Below are positions 19,615-28,523 of a stretch of DNA of 64,000 nt, one piece after another (position 1 is the first letter of the stretch; the number at the start of each line of letters is the position of its first letter). The translations under genes were made by a program, and so were the position numbers. A model generated the notes under the pieces. That model saw nothing but the letters and a program-made list of their open reading frames with translations, did not search any database and was not told the DNA's origin. Origin of the DNA: Pseudomonadota bacterium (GTDB lineage: Bacteria > Pseudomonadota > Alphaproteobacteria > Caulobacterales > Caulobacteraceae); NCBI GenBank assembly GCA_020161365.1, contig JAIUNU010000007.1, forward strand, positions 62,001 to 126,000, given 5' to 3'.

Positions 19615-19899
19615 ATGTCCCGTCCCCGTATCGGCGCCACGGTCGCGATCGCCCAACTCGACGGCTGGGTCGTCGACCCGAACCACAACGACGCCATCGC
19701 CAAGACCTTCAAGTTCGCGGACTTCAACCAGGCCTTCGGCTTCATGACTCGGGTGGCGCTGATGGCCGACAAGCTCGACCATCATCCCGAGTGGTTCAAT
19801 GTCTACAACCGGGTCGAGGTGCTGCTGACCACACATGACGCCGACGGGGTGACGGATCTGGACGTGACGCTTGCGAAGTTCATGGACAGCGTCGCCTGA
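19615..19899 (+). CDS. 4a-hydroxytetrahydrobiopterin dehydratase (pterin-4-alpha-carbinolamine dehydratase)
   Basis: The 94-residue protein carries the PCD signature [19 protein letters not shown], with the His-His-Pro active site, and [11 protein letters not shown]. It dehydrates 4a-hydroxytetrahydropterin to recycle the cofactor of aromatic amino-acid hydroxylases, and may also act on molybdopterin-related pterins. No phenylalanine hydroxylase is nearby. CGGAGG precedes the ATG at 19615. It lies 26 bases after the HAD gene and 43 before the SDR gene, with a second palindrome in the latter gap. Confidence 0.93.
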   Translation: MSRPRIGATVAIAQLDGWVVDPNHNDAIAKTFKFADFNQAFGFMTRVALMADKLDHHPEWFNVYNRVEVLLTTHDADGVTDLDVTLAKFMDSVA

Positions 19900-19903
19900 A
19901 AAT

Positions 19904-19921
19904 TTCAAACTCCTGTTTGAA
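19904..19921. promoter_or_regulatory. CAAAC-N4-GTTTG operator before the SDR gene
   Basis: TTCAAAC-TCCT-GTTTGAA has 7-bp perfect arms with a 4-base gap. It lies between the pterin dehydratase stop and the SDR start and abuts a TATAAT-like hexamer at 19923-19928. It shares its half-site and spacing with the palindrome at 18924-18939. The pair implies one TetR-type repressor controlling both transcripts. The regulator gene is not in this window. Confidence 0.6.
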
Positions 19922-19942
19922 TTATAATCGGGAGGACGCCGC

Positions 19943-20728
19943 ATGGCGCAGAGCACGGGCCGGGTCGCCGGCAAGAAGGCCTTCATCACCGGCGGCGCCC
20001 AAGGCCTCGGCGCGGCGGCGGGGCGCATGTTGGCCAAGGAAGGGGCCAAGGTCGCCCTGGCCGACATCAACCTGGCCGGCGCTCAAGTGGTTGCGGACGA
20101 GATCAACGCCGCGCATGGCGCCGGCACGGCCTTCGCGTTCGAACTGGATGTCACCCAGGAAGATCAGTGGATTGACGTGCTGGAGAAGGCGACCCAGGCC
20201 ATGGGCGGCCTGTCGGTGCTGGTCAACAACGCGGGCATCGGCGGCGATGGTCCCATCGAGAGCCTCGACTTTGGGCTCTGGAAGAAGGTCATGTCGGTCA
20301 ATGTCGACAGCGTCTTCCTGGGCGCCAAGCACGCCCTGACCCATATGCGCGCCCACCAGCCGGGCTCGATCATCAATCTGAGTTCGATCGCTGGCCTGAT
20401 CGCCAACGGCAATTCGCCCGCCTACAACGCCTCCAAGGCGGCGGTCTGGCTGCTCAGCAAAAACATCGCGTTGTACTGCGCGAAGATGAAGCTCGACATC
20501 CGATCGAACTCCATCCACCCGACCTTCATCGACACGCCGATCCTGGACGGTTTCTCGGCCCGCTTCGGCAAGGAAGAAGCTTTCGCCAAGCTCGCCCGAC
20601 AAGTGCCGATGGGCCGCATCGGCGAGCCGACCGACATCGCCAACGCGGTGCTCTATCTGGCCAGCGACGAAAGCAAGTTCATGACCGGCGCCGAGATCAA
20701 GGTCGACGGCGGCATCTCGGCCATGTGA
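19943..20728 (+). CDS. Short-chain dehydrogenase/reductase
   Basis: The 261-residue classical SDR has the cofactor site TGGAQGLGAAAG (residues 16-27), NNAG motif, catalytic Ser in INLSSIAGL and YNASK (Tyr-x3-Lys). The C-terminus ends VDGGISAM, as in many hydroxyacyl or hydroxysteroid dehydrogenases. An Asp-like ADIN sequence after the second strand favours NAD over NADP. Substrate is unknown. The CAAAC-N4-GTTTG operator upstream suggests a role with fatty-acid or related lipid substrates. GGGAGG is the ribosome site. Confidence 0.88.
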   Translation: MAQSTGRVAGKKAFITGGAQGLGAAAGRMLAKEGAKVALADINLAGAQVVADEINAAHGAGTAFAFELDVTQEDQWIDVLEKATQAMGGLSVLVNNAGIGGDGPIESLDFGLWKKVMSVNVDSVFLGAKHALTHMRAHQPGSIINLSSIAGLIANGNSPAYNASKAAVWLLSKNIALYCAKMKLDIRSNSIHPTFIDTPILDGFSARFGKEEAFAKLARQVPMGRIGEPTDIANAVLYLASDESKFMTGAEIKVDGGISAM

Positions 20729-20735
20729 CCTCTTC

Positions 20736-20764
20736 GTTCCTCCCCCGCACTGCGGGGGAGGAAC
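20736..20764. terminator. Bidirectional hairpin between convergent genes
   Basis: GTTCCTCCCCCGCA at 20736-20749 is perfectly complementary to TGCGGGGGAGGAAC at 20751-20764. The 14-bp arms lie exactly between the SDR stop (20728) and the RegA stop (20775). There is no long T-run, but a stem this strong should stop or stabilise both messages. It may also be one of the CCTCCCC-type intergenic repeats seen elsewhere in the window. Confidence 0.6.
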
Positions 20765-20774
20765 TGAGTTCGCC

Positions 20775-21332
20775 CTATCGCGGCGCGCGCTTGGCCAGGA
20801 TTCGTTGAAGGGTCCGCCGGTGCATGTTGAGGCGACGCGCGGTTTCCGAGACGTTGTGACCGCACATTTCATAGACGCGCTGGATATGCTCCCAGCGGAC
20901 ACGGTCGGCGCTCATCGGATTTTCTGGAGGCGCGGGCGCGGCGTCCTTGGCGGCCAGAAGGGCCCGGGCGACGTCATCGGCGTCGGCGGGCTTGGACAGG
21001 TAGTCGACCACGCCGGCCTTCACCGCCGCTACGGCGGTGGCGATGTTGCCATAGCCCGTGAGCATGATGACCTTGGCGTCTGCCCGGGCTTCGCGCACCG
21101 CTTCGACGACCTTCAAGCCCGATCCGTCCTCTAGCCGCATGTCCAGCACCGCATGGGCGGGGGCCTGGTTCCGGAGGATGGTCAGCGCTTCTGCGACGGA
21201 CGCCGCCAGGGTCACCTCGAAGCCGCGTTGCTCCAGGGCGCGACCCAGTCGGGTCCGCAGCGGAGCGTCGTCGTCCAGCAGCAGCAATGACTTGTCCGGC
21301 AGCGCCGAAACCAGCTCTCCGATATCCGCCAT
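20775..21332 (-). CDS. regA: Redox response regulator RegA/PrrA/ActR
   Basis: The 185-residue protein has a receiver (SLLLLDDDAPLRTRL, phospho-Asp D64 in AVLDMRLEDG, MLTGYGNIATAVAAVK). A proline linker (PAPPENP) follows, then a short Fis-type helix-turn-helix ending NVSETARRLNMHRRTLQRIL. This architecture is diagnostic of RegA. It is phosphorylated by RegB and controls redox-dependent genes (respiration, nitrogen and carbon use). Start at 21332 was chosen because the open frame upstream belongs to the regB region. It follows regB by 76 bases on the same strand. Confidence 0.92.
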   Translation of the reverse strand: MADIGELVSALPDKSLLLLDDDAPLRTRLGRALEQRGFEVTLAASVAEALTILRNQAPAHAVLDMRLEDGSGLKVVEAVREARADAKVIMLTGYGNIATAVAAVKAGVVDYLSKPADADDVARALLAAKDAAPAPPENPMSADRVRWEHIQRVYEMCGHNVSETARRLNMHRRTLQRILAKRAPR

Positions 21333-21408
21333 AAAGTCAGCGCCTCCCCGCGCCAATACTTGAGCAGGCCTAGTAACAAACCATACTTCCGCGTTTCCGC
21401 ACCATAAC

Positions 21409-22809
21409 TCAAGCCCCCGTATAGCCGGGTGCTTCGAGCGCGGGTCTCGGCCAGCGCGCCGAAACCACCGCTCCGCCCCGACGACCATTGCGGAAATCCA
21501 CTGTGGCTCCGGTCCGCTCCAGCAAGGTCTTGGCGATGAAGAAGCCCAGGCCCATGCCGATATGACCGGTACGGGAGCCCTCGGCGCCCGGACGAGTCGT
21601 CACGTACGGCTCGCCAAGCTTGGCGAGCACTTCGGGGGAGAAGCCAGGGCCGTCGTCGCGGGCCTCAATGACGATGTAGCGCGCGTCGAAGCGGGCGATG
21701 ACGATCACCTCACCCCGGGCGAAGTCGACCGCATTCTCCACGATCGAGGTCATGGCGTGAATGATTTCGGGCCGGCGCCAGACATCGGGCGCGGTTTCGC
21801 CCGCCGGACCGTTGACCACGGCTTCAACGCGGATGCCGTGAACCATATGCGGCTCGATCACGTCCTGCACCAACTGGACCAGGCTCATGCGCTCATGCAC
21901 GGCGTCGGTCGCTTCGGGCATTTCGGTCAGCCGTTGCAGGATCTCGCGGCAACGCGCGGCCTGACCGATCATCAGTTCGGCGTCCTCGCGCACCTCGTCA
22001 TTGGGCGCATTGCGGGCCATCTCGCGCGCGACCACCGAGATCGTCGCCAGCGGCGTGCCCAGTTCATGGGCGGCTGCAGCGGCCAGAGCGCCGAGCGCCG
22101 AGAGGCGTTGCTCCCGAGCCAGCACCGTCTCCGTCACGTTCAGCGCGAGCTCCATCCGGGCGGACTCGCTGGCCGCCTGCCACGCATAGAGCCCGGTGAA
22201 GACGATCCCGAAGATCCTCGCGACGACGATCGACCAAAGCAGGTTGGTGCTGGACAGGTCGGGCAACTGCCGACCGTCAACGGTCGGCAACGGCATATGA
22301 AAGATCGCCAGCATGATCGAGGAAAGGATGGCCAGGGCGCCGAGCGCCAGCGCAAAGCGCGCCGGCAGGGTGGCTGCCGCCAGGGTGACCGGTGCGATCA
22401 GCAGCAGCGAGAAGGGGTTCTGTGCGCCTCCGGTCAGGTAGAACAGACCTGAGAGCTGCAGGATGTCGAAGGCGATCTGGGCGGTGGCTTCGCCGTCGCG
22501 CGCCAGTCTCTGGCCGCTGGAGGCCAGGCCCAGCAGAACGTTCAGCCAAGACGAGAGCGCGATCAGGGTAAAGCACAGCGCCCACGGCACCTGGAGCTTC
22601 AGGACGAGGCCCGCGAAGACGAGAACGGCCGTCTGGCCCACGATCCAAGCCCAGCGCTGCGCGAGCAGGGTTCGCACCCGCAAGCGACCGCGGCGAAGAC
22701 CTGGGGCGGTCCAGGACCAGGCGTCGTCTTGCACCGGCTCGTCGCCCGGCTTATCGAGCCCCATATGACGTTGATCGTCGGGTGTTTTCGCGAACGAAAC
22801 GTCGGCCAT
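21409..22809 (-). CDS. regB: Redox sensor histidine kinase RegB/PrrB/ActS
   Basis: The 466-residue kinase has about six membrane helices in residues 55-215. The quinone-sensing heptapeptide GGAQNPF is at 127-133, the phosphorylated H248 in AAAHELGTPLATI, and the conserved redox Cys C287 in AARCREIL. The HATPase has IVENAVDFA, DDGPGFS and GMGLGFFIA. In the family, oxidised ubiquinone and disulfide or sulfenate at this Cys switch off the kinase. It lies divergent from the SCO1/SenC gene, the usual neighbour. Confidence 0.94.
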   Translation of the reverse strand: MADVSFAKTPDDQRHMGLDKPGDEPVQDDAWSWTAPGLRRGRLRVRTLLAQRWAWIVGQTAVLVFAGLVLKLQVPWALCFTLIALSSWLNVLLGLASSGQRLARDGEATAQIAFDILQLSGLFYLTGGAQNPFSLLLIAPVTLAAATLPARFALALGALAILSSIMLAIFHMPLPTVDGRQLPDLSSTNLLWSIVVARIFGIVFTGLYAWQAASESARMELALNVTETVLAREQRLSALGALAAAAAHELGTPLATISVVAREMARNAPNDEVREDAELMIGQAARCREILQRLTEMPEATDAVHERMSLVQLVQDVIEPHMVHGIRVEAVVNGPAGETAPDVWRRPEIIHAMTSIVENAVDFARGEVIVIARFDARYIVIEARDDGPGFSPEVLAKLGEPYVTTRPGAEGSRTGHIGMGLGFFIAKTLLERTGATVDFRNGRRGGAVVSARWPRPALEAPGYTGA

Positions 22810-22865
22810 GATCGCAGAATTGTCCAGAATTGCGCGCGTGGCGAGAGTAAAAGGATCAAGCGCAC

Positions 22866-23456
22866 ATGCCTCGCCATCGGCTCATTCTCATCCTCGCCTG
22901 CGTTCTGGGGCTGGCGGTCGTCACGGGCTTGGCCTGGAACGCTGGAGTCTTCCGCTCGCAGTCGGCCGTTACGGTCGGCGGCCCCTTCGCCTTGGTCGAC
23001 CAGAATGGCGCGCCGACCACCGAAAAAGCGCTGAAAGGCAAGTGGAGTGCGGTGTTCTTCGGGTTCACCTACTGCCCTGACGTTTGCCCGGGCACGCTGC
23101 AAGGCCTGGCGGTGGCGACCGATCAGCTGGGTCCCAAGGCCAAGGACTTTCAGATCGTCTTCATCTCGATCGATCCGGCGCGCGACACCGTGCCGCAGAT
23201 GAAGGCCTACCTCTCAGCCCCCTACGTCCCGAAGTCGACCCTCGGCCTGACTGGAACCCAGGCGCAGGTCGACGCGGCCGCCAAGGCGTACCGCGTCTAC
23301 TACGCCAAGGTCGGGGCTGGACCCGGCTACACCATGGACCACTCGACGGCGATCTACCTGATGGACCCCAAGGGCCGCTTCAAGACGGTGATCCCCTACA
23401 ACCTGCCGCCGGAGGAGATCGCCCGCCGGATCAAGGATGCGATCCGCGAAGGCTGA
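22866..23456 (+). CDS. SCO1/SenC copper-binding protein
   Basis: The 196-residue protein is anchored by one N-terminal helix (LILILACVLGLAVVTGLAW). It has a thioredoxin-like fold with the copper site C70/C74 in FTYCPDVCPG and H159 in YTMDHSTAIYLMD. It delivers copper or reduces the CuA site of cytochrome c oxidase. RegB-SenC adjacency is conserved in Alphaproteobacteria, linking redox sensing to oxidase assembly. The start at 22866 is 56 bases from the divergent regB start. Confidence 0.94.
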   Translation: MPRHRLILILACVLGLAVVTGLAWNAGVFRSQSAVTVGGPFALVDQNGAPTTEKALKGKWSAVFFGFTYCPDVCPGTLQGLAVATDQLGPKAKDFQIVFISIDPARDTVPQMKAYLSAPYVPKSTLGLTGTQAQVDAAAKAYRVYYAKVGAGPGYTMDHSTAIYLMDPKGRFKTVIPYNLPPEEIARRIKDAIREG

Positions 23457-23466
23457 TCCGATCCGT

Positions 23467-24084
23467 TCAGTCCTTGAGCCGGATCTTCTTCTCGATCTGC
23501 GCGGCGGCCTTCTCGGCCTTCTTGCGTCGCTCGAACACGTCGCGCATGTGAGCAAGGTCCGCCGAACTGAGGCGCTGCTCCGCCGCCACGAACTGCTCCT
23601 GCTCCTCTTCGCGGATGTGGTGCAGATACTCCTCCTTCAGGCTGGCGAAGCGCTGCAGCCAGCCTGAAGAGCTCATGTCGCGGGCGGCGAGATCGGCGAG
23701 CATGTCGTCAATCTCCTTGTGCTCGGCGATGGCGTGGCGCGCGAAGTCCGTGGTCTGTGGATCGCGCAGCACGCTGGACCACAGGGCCTGCTCCTCGGCG
23801 GCGGCGTGGGCTTTCAGTTCGCGAGTAAGCTCTTCGAACAAGGCGCGGCGATCCTCGCTGTCGCCCTGGGTCTCCTCAATCATGGCCAGAAGCGCGCGAT
23901 GACGGTCGTGGTCTTCGACCAAGCGTCCGAAGATGTCCGGATCGCCGCGGAAGGGGGTCTTGGGCGTGCTGCCTATGCGCGCCGCCAGATCCGGGGCGAT
24001 GGCCTTGGCCTTGGCGATGGCGTGGGCCTTGGCGTCGCGCGCGCGGTCGGCCGTGGTCGAGGTCTGCGAGGCTTCGCGGGTCAT
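23467..24084 (-). CDS. Hemerythrin HHE-domain protein
   Basis: The 205-residue protein is predominantly helical. It has His/Glu residues in a hemerythrin-like arrangement: EDHDRHRALL, KAHAAAEEQALW, AEHKEIDDML and YLHHIREEEQEQF. These would bind a di-iron centre for oxygen, NO or oxidative-stress response. Residues 1-45 are an Ala/Lys-rich disordered tail. It converges on the SCO1 gene with 10 bases between, beside the RegBA locus. Exact role unknown. Confidence 0.87.
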   Translation of the reverse strand: MTREASQTSTTADRARDAKAHAIAKAKAIAPDLAARIGSTPKTPFRGDPDIFGRLVEDHDRHRALLAMIEETQGDSEDRRALFEELTRELKAHAAAEEQALWSSVLRDPQTTDFARHAIAEHKEIDDMLADLAARDMSSSGWLQRFASLKEEYLHHIREEEQEQFVAAEQRLSSADLAHMRDVFERRKKAEKAAAQIEKKIRLKD

Positions 24085-24250
24085 GGCTTGGGGTGTCCTG
24101 GGGCTGTGGCGTGAACGTCCCAGCGGCTACGCTTCGAAGCGGCAAAGGTTCCTAAGGCGAGGCTTGGAGGCGGCTGGGCGGGCTCCGTCTCCAGAACGCG
24201 GCGGGAAATTTCGCGAGCGACTGGACTTTGTTAGGCTTCGGCGTGTTATG

Positions 24251-24261
24251 TTGCATTGCAA
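24251..24261. promoter_or_regulatory. TTGCA-T-TGCAA palindrome before the PHB depolymerase gene
   Basis: An 11-bp perfect dyad, TTGCATTGCAA, ends 15 bases before the ATG of the depolymerase. PhaR regulators of the PHB cycle in Alphaproteobacteria bind TGC/GCA-rich dyads. This site is therefore a candidate PhaR operator by inference only. Confidence 0.4.
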
Positions 24262-24276
24262 TATCGCGGATGCGCC

Positions 24277-25539
24277 ATGCTCTACGCCCTGCACGAGGCG
24301 GCCTACTACGCCTCCACTCCGATGCGCCTCGCGGCGCTGGCGGCCCGGGACTTCTGGGGATCGCCGCTAAACCCGGCCGCTGACAGCGACCTCGGTCGCC
24401 GTGTGCGCGCCGGCGCCGATCTCTTCGCCAATGTCACGCGCCGGTACGGCAAACCCGACTGGAACATCAATACGGTCAAGGTCGGCCAGGTCGATGTCCG
24501 CGTGCGGCCGACCGTGGTCTGGGAAAGCCCGTGGGCGCGTCTCGTCCAGTTCGACCGCGACATGGCCGACATGCGCCGGGCTGGGAAGTTCTCGCTGGAC
24601 CCGGCGGTGCTGATCGTCGCGCCGCTGTCGGGCCACTACGCCACGCTGCTGCGCGGCACGGTCGAGGCCTTCCTGCCCGACCACGCCGTTTTCATCGTCG
24701 ACTGGGTCAATGCGCGCGAGGTCTCGGTCCTGGAGGGGCGCTTCGACTTCCACGACTATATCGACCACGTCATCCAGATGCTCGAGGTGCTGGGGCCGCG
24801 TCCCAATGTCCTGGCCGTGTGCCAGCCCGGACCGCCGGTCCTGGCCGCTGCGGCTCTGATGGCCGAGCAGAACCATCCCTCGCGCCCGGCCAGCATGACC
24901 TTCATGGGCTCGCCGATCGACGCGCGCCTGTCGCCGACCGTGACCAACCAGCTGGCCGAGGAAAAGCCGTTCACCTGGTTCCAGTCGAACATGATCTACA
25001 CCGTGCCGCCGCCTTATCCCGGCGCGGGCCGGCGCGTCTATCCGGGCTTCGTCCAGCTGGCCAGCTTCATGAGCATGAACGCCGAGCGCCACCAGGAGGC
25101 CCACCGCCGTTACTTCAACGACCTGGTGAAGGGCGATGGCGACAGCGCCGACAAGCACTTGGAGTTCTATGACGAGTATCTGTCGGTCCTGGATCTGACC
25201 GAGGAGTTCTATCTCCAGACGATCGACATCGTCTTCCAGCAGTATCTACTGCCGAAGGGCGAGCTGGTGCATCGCGGCACGCGGGTGAAGCCCGAGGCCA
25301 TCACTGACATCGGCCTGATGACGGTCGAGGGCGAGAACGACGACATCTCCGGTATCGGCCAGACCCAGGCCGCCCACGGCCTGTGCCCGAACATTCCTGA
25401 CGACATGAAGCTCGACTACGTCCAGCCCAGCGTTGGCCACTACGGCGTGTTCAACGGGCGGCGGTTCCGCGAGGAGATCTATCCGCGCGTGCGCAAGTTC
25501 ATCCGCAAGTGCGACCCGCATTTCGCCGAAGAGGCGTGA
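24277..25539 (+). CDS. phaZ: Intracellular polyhydroxybutyrate depolymerase PhaZ
   Basis: The 420-residue protein begins MLYALHEAAYYASTPMR, typical of intracellular PhaZ. The nucleophile is Cys (C182) in the lipase-like box AVCQPGPP, as in Cupriavidus PhaZ1. The alpha/beta hydrolase fold also has D (GENDDISG) and H (VGHYGVFNGRR) partners. It hydrolyses stored PHB granules to hydroxybutyrate. Start 24277 is preferred over the in-frame upstream start because the longer N-terminus is not in the family. A palindrome lies just upstream. Confidence 0.92.
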   Translation: MLYALHEAAYYASTPMRLAALAARDFWGSPLNPAADSDLGRRVRAGADLFANVTRRYGKPDWNINTVKVGQVDVRVRPTVVWESPWARLVQFDRDMADMRRAGKFSLDPAVLIVAPLSGHYATLLRGTVEAFLPDHAVFIVDWVNAREVSVLEGRFDFHDYIDHVIQMLEVLGPRPNVLAVCQPGPPVLAAAALMAEQNHPSRPASMTFMGSPIDARLSPTVTNQLAEEKPFTWFQSNMIYTVPPPYPGAGRRVYPGFVQLASFMSMNAERHQEAHRRYFNDLVKGDGDSADKHLEFYDEYLSVLDLTEEFYLQTIDIVFQQYLLPKGELVHRGTRVKPEAITDIGLMTVEGENDDISGIGQTQAAHGLCPNIPDDMKLDYVQPSVGHYGVFNGRRFREEIYPRVRKFIRKCDPHFAEEA

Positions 25540-25587
25540 CGCAGCAGCGCACTTGCGGCGCGACCCCGGGCACGCGATCTAAGGACG

Positions 25588-26307
25588 ATGTTCGCGCGTT
25601 CCGCCCAACGCTTTTCCGATGGTGATCGACTGGAGGTCGGGGGCTGGCCCGTACGGCTGAAAGTCGACGGCCGCGCGCGGCGGGTCTCGTTGCGCGTGGA
25701 TCGGGCCAGGTCCGAGATCGTCGCCCTGTCGCCCAGTCCTCGCCGCCTGGCCGAAGCGGTTGCATTTGCCCAAGAGAAGGCGGGCTGGATCGCCAAGCAG
25801 CTGGCGGCGCTGCCCGAACGCATGAGCCTTGCGCCCGGCGGCGTGCTGCGGCTGAACGATCGGCCCTACCGGCTGGAGGTCGGTCCTGGTCGCGCCAAGA
25901 TCGACGGTGACCGCATCGTTGCGCCCGATGATCCCAACTGGGGCTTGAAGATTATCCGCCTGGCAAAGCGCGAGGCCTTGGCGGTGCTGACGGAACGCAC
26001 CGCGATCCACGCCGCCGCTCTGCAACGCCCGGTGCCGTCGGTGGCCATCGCCGATCCGAAGGCGCGATGGGGGTCGTGTCGTCCTGCGACCTCGCGGACG
26101 CCGGCGGCGATCCGCTACAGCTGGCGGCTGATCCTCGCCCCGGCGGCGGTGGCCGACTATGTCGCCGCCCACGAATGCGCGCATCTGATCGAGGCCAACC
26201 ATGGCCCGCGCTTCTGGGCGCTCTGCGAGCAACTGGTCGGCGACCCCACGCCCCACCGCGCGTGGCTACGCGCCCACGCGGCCGAGCTGCACGCGATCGG
26301 CGCCTGA
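25588..26307 (+). CDS. YgjP-like (DUF45) metallopeptidase
   Basis: The 239-residue protein has the SprT/YgjP-type zinc site HECAHLIEANHGPRFW, preceded by the family motif ARWGSCRPAT. The N-terminal part has the RRVSLRVDR segment seen in YgjP. These proteins are M48-like zinc peptidases; an UTP pyrophosphatase activity has also been reported for YgjP. Substrate is unknown. The gene lies 48 bases after phaZ on the same strand and converges on the PBP gene. Confidence 0.86.
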   Translation: MFARSAQRFSDGDRLEVGGWPVRLKVDGRARRVSLRVDRARSEIVALSPSPRRLAEAVAFAQEKAGWIAKQLAALPERMSLAPGGVLRLNDRPYRLEVGPGRAKIDGDRIVAPDDPNWGLKIIRLAKREALAVLTERTAIHAAALQRPVPSVAIADPKARWGSCRPATSRTPAAIRYSWRLILAPAAVADYVAAHECAHLIEANHGPRFWALCEQLVGDPTPHRAWLRAHAAELHAIGA

Positions 26308-26310
26308 CCC

Positions 26311-28272
26311 CTAGTAGGGGAGCTGATCCGCAGGCGGAGGCTCGCCTGCGGGCGTTTCCGCAGCGGGGCCCTCAGGCGCGGGCGCGGCGTTCATCAGATC
26401 CCCGATCGGATCCTCCGTCGGCGGGGGCGGCGGCTCGACCACCCCGCCCGGGATCGGCGTAGACTTCAGCCGCGGCAGGGCGGCGGCCATGAAGGTGCGC
26501 CAGACCTCGGCCGGCGCGCCCCCGCCCGTGACGCGCTTCATCGGCGTCGCGTCGTCCTTGCCGGTCCACACCGCCGTGACGAAGCCGCCGGTGTAGCCGA
26601 CGAACCAGGCGTCCTTGTAGTCGCTGGTGGTGCCGGTCTTGCCGGCGATGTCGTAACCACCGACGCGCGCCCGGGTGCCGGTGCCCGAGGTGACGACCTC
26701 GCGCATCATCTGGTTCATGTACTGAAGGCCCGGAGAGCCGATCACGGCCGTGCGCGCCTGCTTGTCGACGCTATGGTCGTAGAGAACCTTGCCGCTGGCG
26801 GTGCGGATCCGCTCGATGCCGTAGCCCTTGGCCAGGAAGCCGCCGTTCGCGAACGGCGCATAGGCCTGGGCCATCTCCATCGGGGACACTTCGACCGCAC
26901 CCAGCGCCATGGACGGGTCCAGCTGGATCTTGCTGGTGATCCCCAGGCGCCGCGCCGTGGCGGCGACATTGCTGGTGCCGACTTCGTTGGCCAGACGCGC
27001 GGCGACGGTGTTGATCGATTGGGCCAACGCCGTCTGCAGCGTGATCGGACCCAGGTACTTGTTGGTGTAGTTCTTGGGCTCCCAGTTGCCGATCTTCACC
27101 GGCTCGTCGACCACCATCACATTGGGGGTCCGTCCCGCTTCCATGGCGGTCAGATAGACGAAGGGCTTGAAGGCCGAGCCCGCCTGACGGCGCGCGGTCG
27201 TCGCACGGTCGAACTGGCTTTCGTTATAGTCCGCGCCTCCGACATAGGCGCGAATGCGACCTTCGCCGTCGATAGCCACCAGCGCGGCCTGTTGCACGCC
27301 CTGCTTGATATGGCCCTCGACACCCAGCTTCACGGCGCGCTCGGCCGAGACCTGGATGGGCAGGTCCAGCGTCGTCTCGACGACGAGATCCTCGGTCGGC
27401 TCGCCGACCAGCGAGCGCACCTGGGCGTCGATATAGTCGGTGAAGTACTGCGCGCGTTGGTTGGCCAGCGTGGCCGACACCTGCACCGGCGTACGGAACG
27501 CCTCGTCGCGCTGCTCGGGGGTGATCGCCTTGATGCGCACCATCTCGTCGAGAACGATGGTAGCGCGGCGGGCGGCGCGTTCCTTGGCCGACACGGGCGA
27601 ATAGCGGGCGGGGCCCTTCATCATGCCGGCCAGCAGGGCCGCCTCGCCGATGGTCAGCTGTTGGGCGGGCTTGTTGAAATAGCGCTGGGAGGCGGCTTCG
27701 ATCCCGTAGGCCCCGGCGCCGAAATAGACCCGGTTCATATAGAGGGCCAGGATCTGCTTCTTGGAGAATTTCAGCTCCAGCCAGACGGCCAGGATCAGCT
27801 CCTGGGCCTTGCGGCGATAGTTCTGGGCCGGACTCAGGAACAGGTTGCGGGCCAGTTGCTGGGTGATGGTCGAGCCGCCCCGCTGGGGGCCGTCGTGGGT
27901 CAAGTTCCACGCCAGCGACCGCACGATGCCCCACGGGTTGAAGCCGAAGTGGTGATAGAACTGCCGGTCCTCGATCGCGATAAAGGCGGCGGGCACGTAT
28001 TTGGGCAGGGCGTCGAGATCGACGGGCGGGGCGTACTGGCTGCCGCGCACGGCCAGCAGCGCGCCCGAGCGGTCCAGATAGTTGATCGAAGGCTGGCGCT
28101 TGACGTCGTAGAGCTTGGACGTGTCCGGCAAGTCGCTGGCGAACACGGCGAAGAAGGCCACGACGAAGATCAGGCCCCAGACACCGACGACCGAGCCCCA
28201 GTAGACCAGGGCCTGAAGCGGGGTGCGCTGCGGCTTCGCCGGCTTGTTTCCGCCGAAGGGTCCGTTCGCCAT
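26311..28272 (-). CDS. Class A penicillin-binding protein (PBP1A type)
   Basis: The 653-residue bifunctional enzyme has one membrane helix (VVGVWGLIFVVAFFAVFAS). The glycosyltransferase domain has AFIAIEDRQFYHHFG, RGGSTITQQLARN and the helix ELKFSKKQILALYMN. The transpeptidase has S366-x2-K369 in GSAFKPF, SIN, and KTGTTSDYKDAWFVG. It polymerises and crosslinks peptidoglycan in the periplasm. The Pro-rich tail (EPPPPPTED) is typical of PBP1A-like proteins. Caulobacter has several paralogues (PbpX, PbpY, PbpZ, PbpC, Pbp1A); PbpZ is my guess by position, not proven. Confidence 0.93.
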   Translation of the reverse strand: MANGPFGGNKPAKPQRTPLQALVYWGSVVGVWGLIFVVAFFAVFASDLPDTSKLYDVKRQPSINYLDRSGALLAVRGSQYAPPVDLDALPKYVPAAFIAIEDRQFYHHFGFNPWGIVRSLAWNLTHDGPQRGGSTITQQLARNLFLSPAQNYRRKAQELILAVWLELKFSKKQILALYMNRVYFGAGAYGIEAASQRYFNKPAQQLTIGEAALLAGMMKGPARYSPVSAKERAARRATIVLDEMVRIKAITPEQRDEAFRTPVQVSATLANQRAQYFTDYIDAQVRSLVGEPTEDLVVETTLDLPIQVSAERAVKLGVEGHIKQGVQQAALVAIDGEGRIRAYVGGADYNESQFDRATTARRQAGSAFKPFVYLTAMEAGRTPNVMVVDEPVKIGNWEPKNYTNKYLGPITLQTALAQSINTVAARLANEVGTSNVAATARRLGITSKIQLDPSMALGAVEVSPMEMAQAYAPFANGGFLAKGYGIERIRTASGKVLYDHSVDKQARTAVIGSPGLQYMNQMMREVVTSGTGTRARVGGYDIAGKTGTTSDYKDAWFVGYTGGFVTAVWTGKDDATPMKRVTGGGAPAEVWRTFMAAALPRLKSTPIPGGVVEPPPPPTEDPIGDLMNAAPAPEGPAAETPAGEPPPADQLPY

Positions 28273-28523
28273 GATCGTTTTGTTCCTACCGCGCAGACGT
28301 CTGGATCACGCCCCTCTGGAGCGCGTCCGGTTTAGCCGAACCCCACAAAACGCGCGACAAGATTGACGAGACATGAACGCGGCGGTTTTCGGGCGCGCTC
28401 GACAGGGGGCTTCGTTTGTCTGGCGCGACCGTCAGAAACCCTCGGCTTGCGCCGGCGGGGTATGAGGCGTAACGGAACCGCGCCCCGCGAGGTTCGCAGG
28501 GCGACAGTCTTCAGGAGAGCGCG

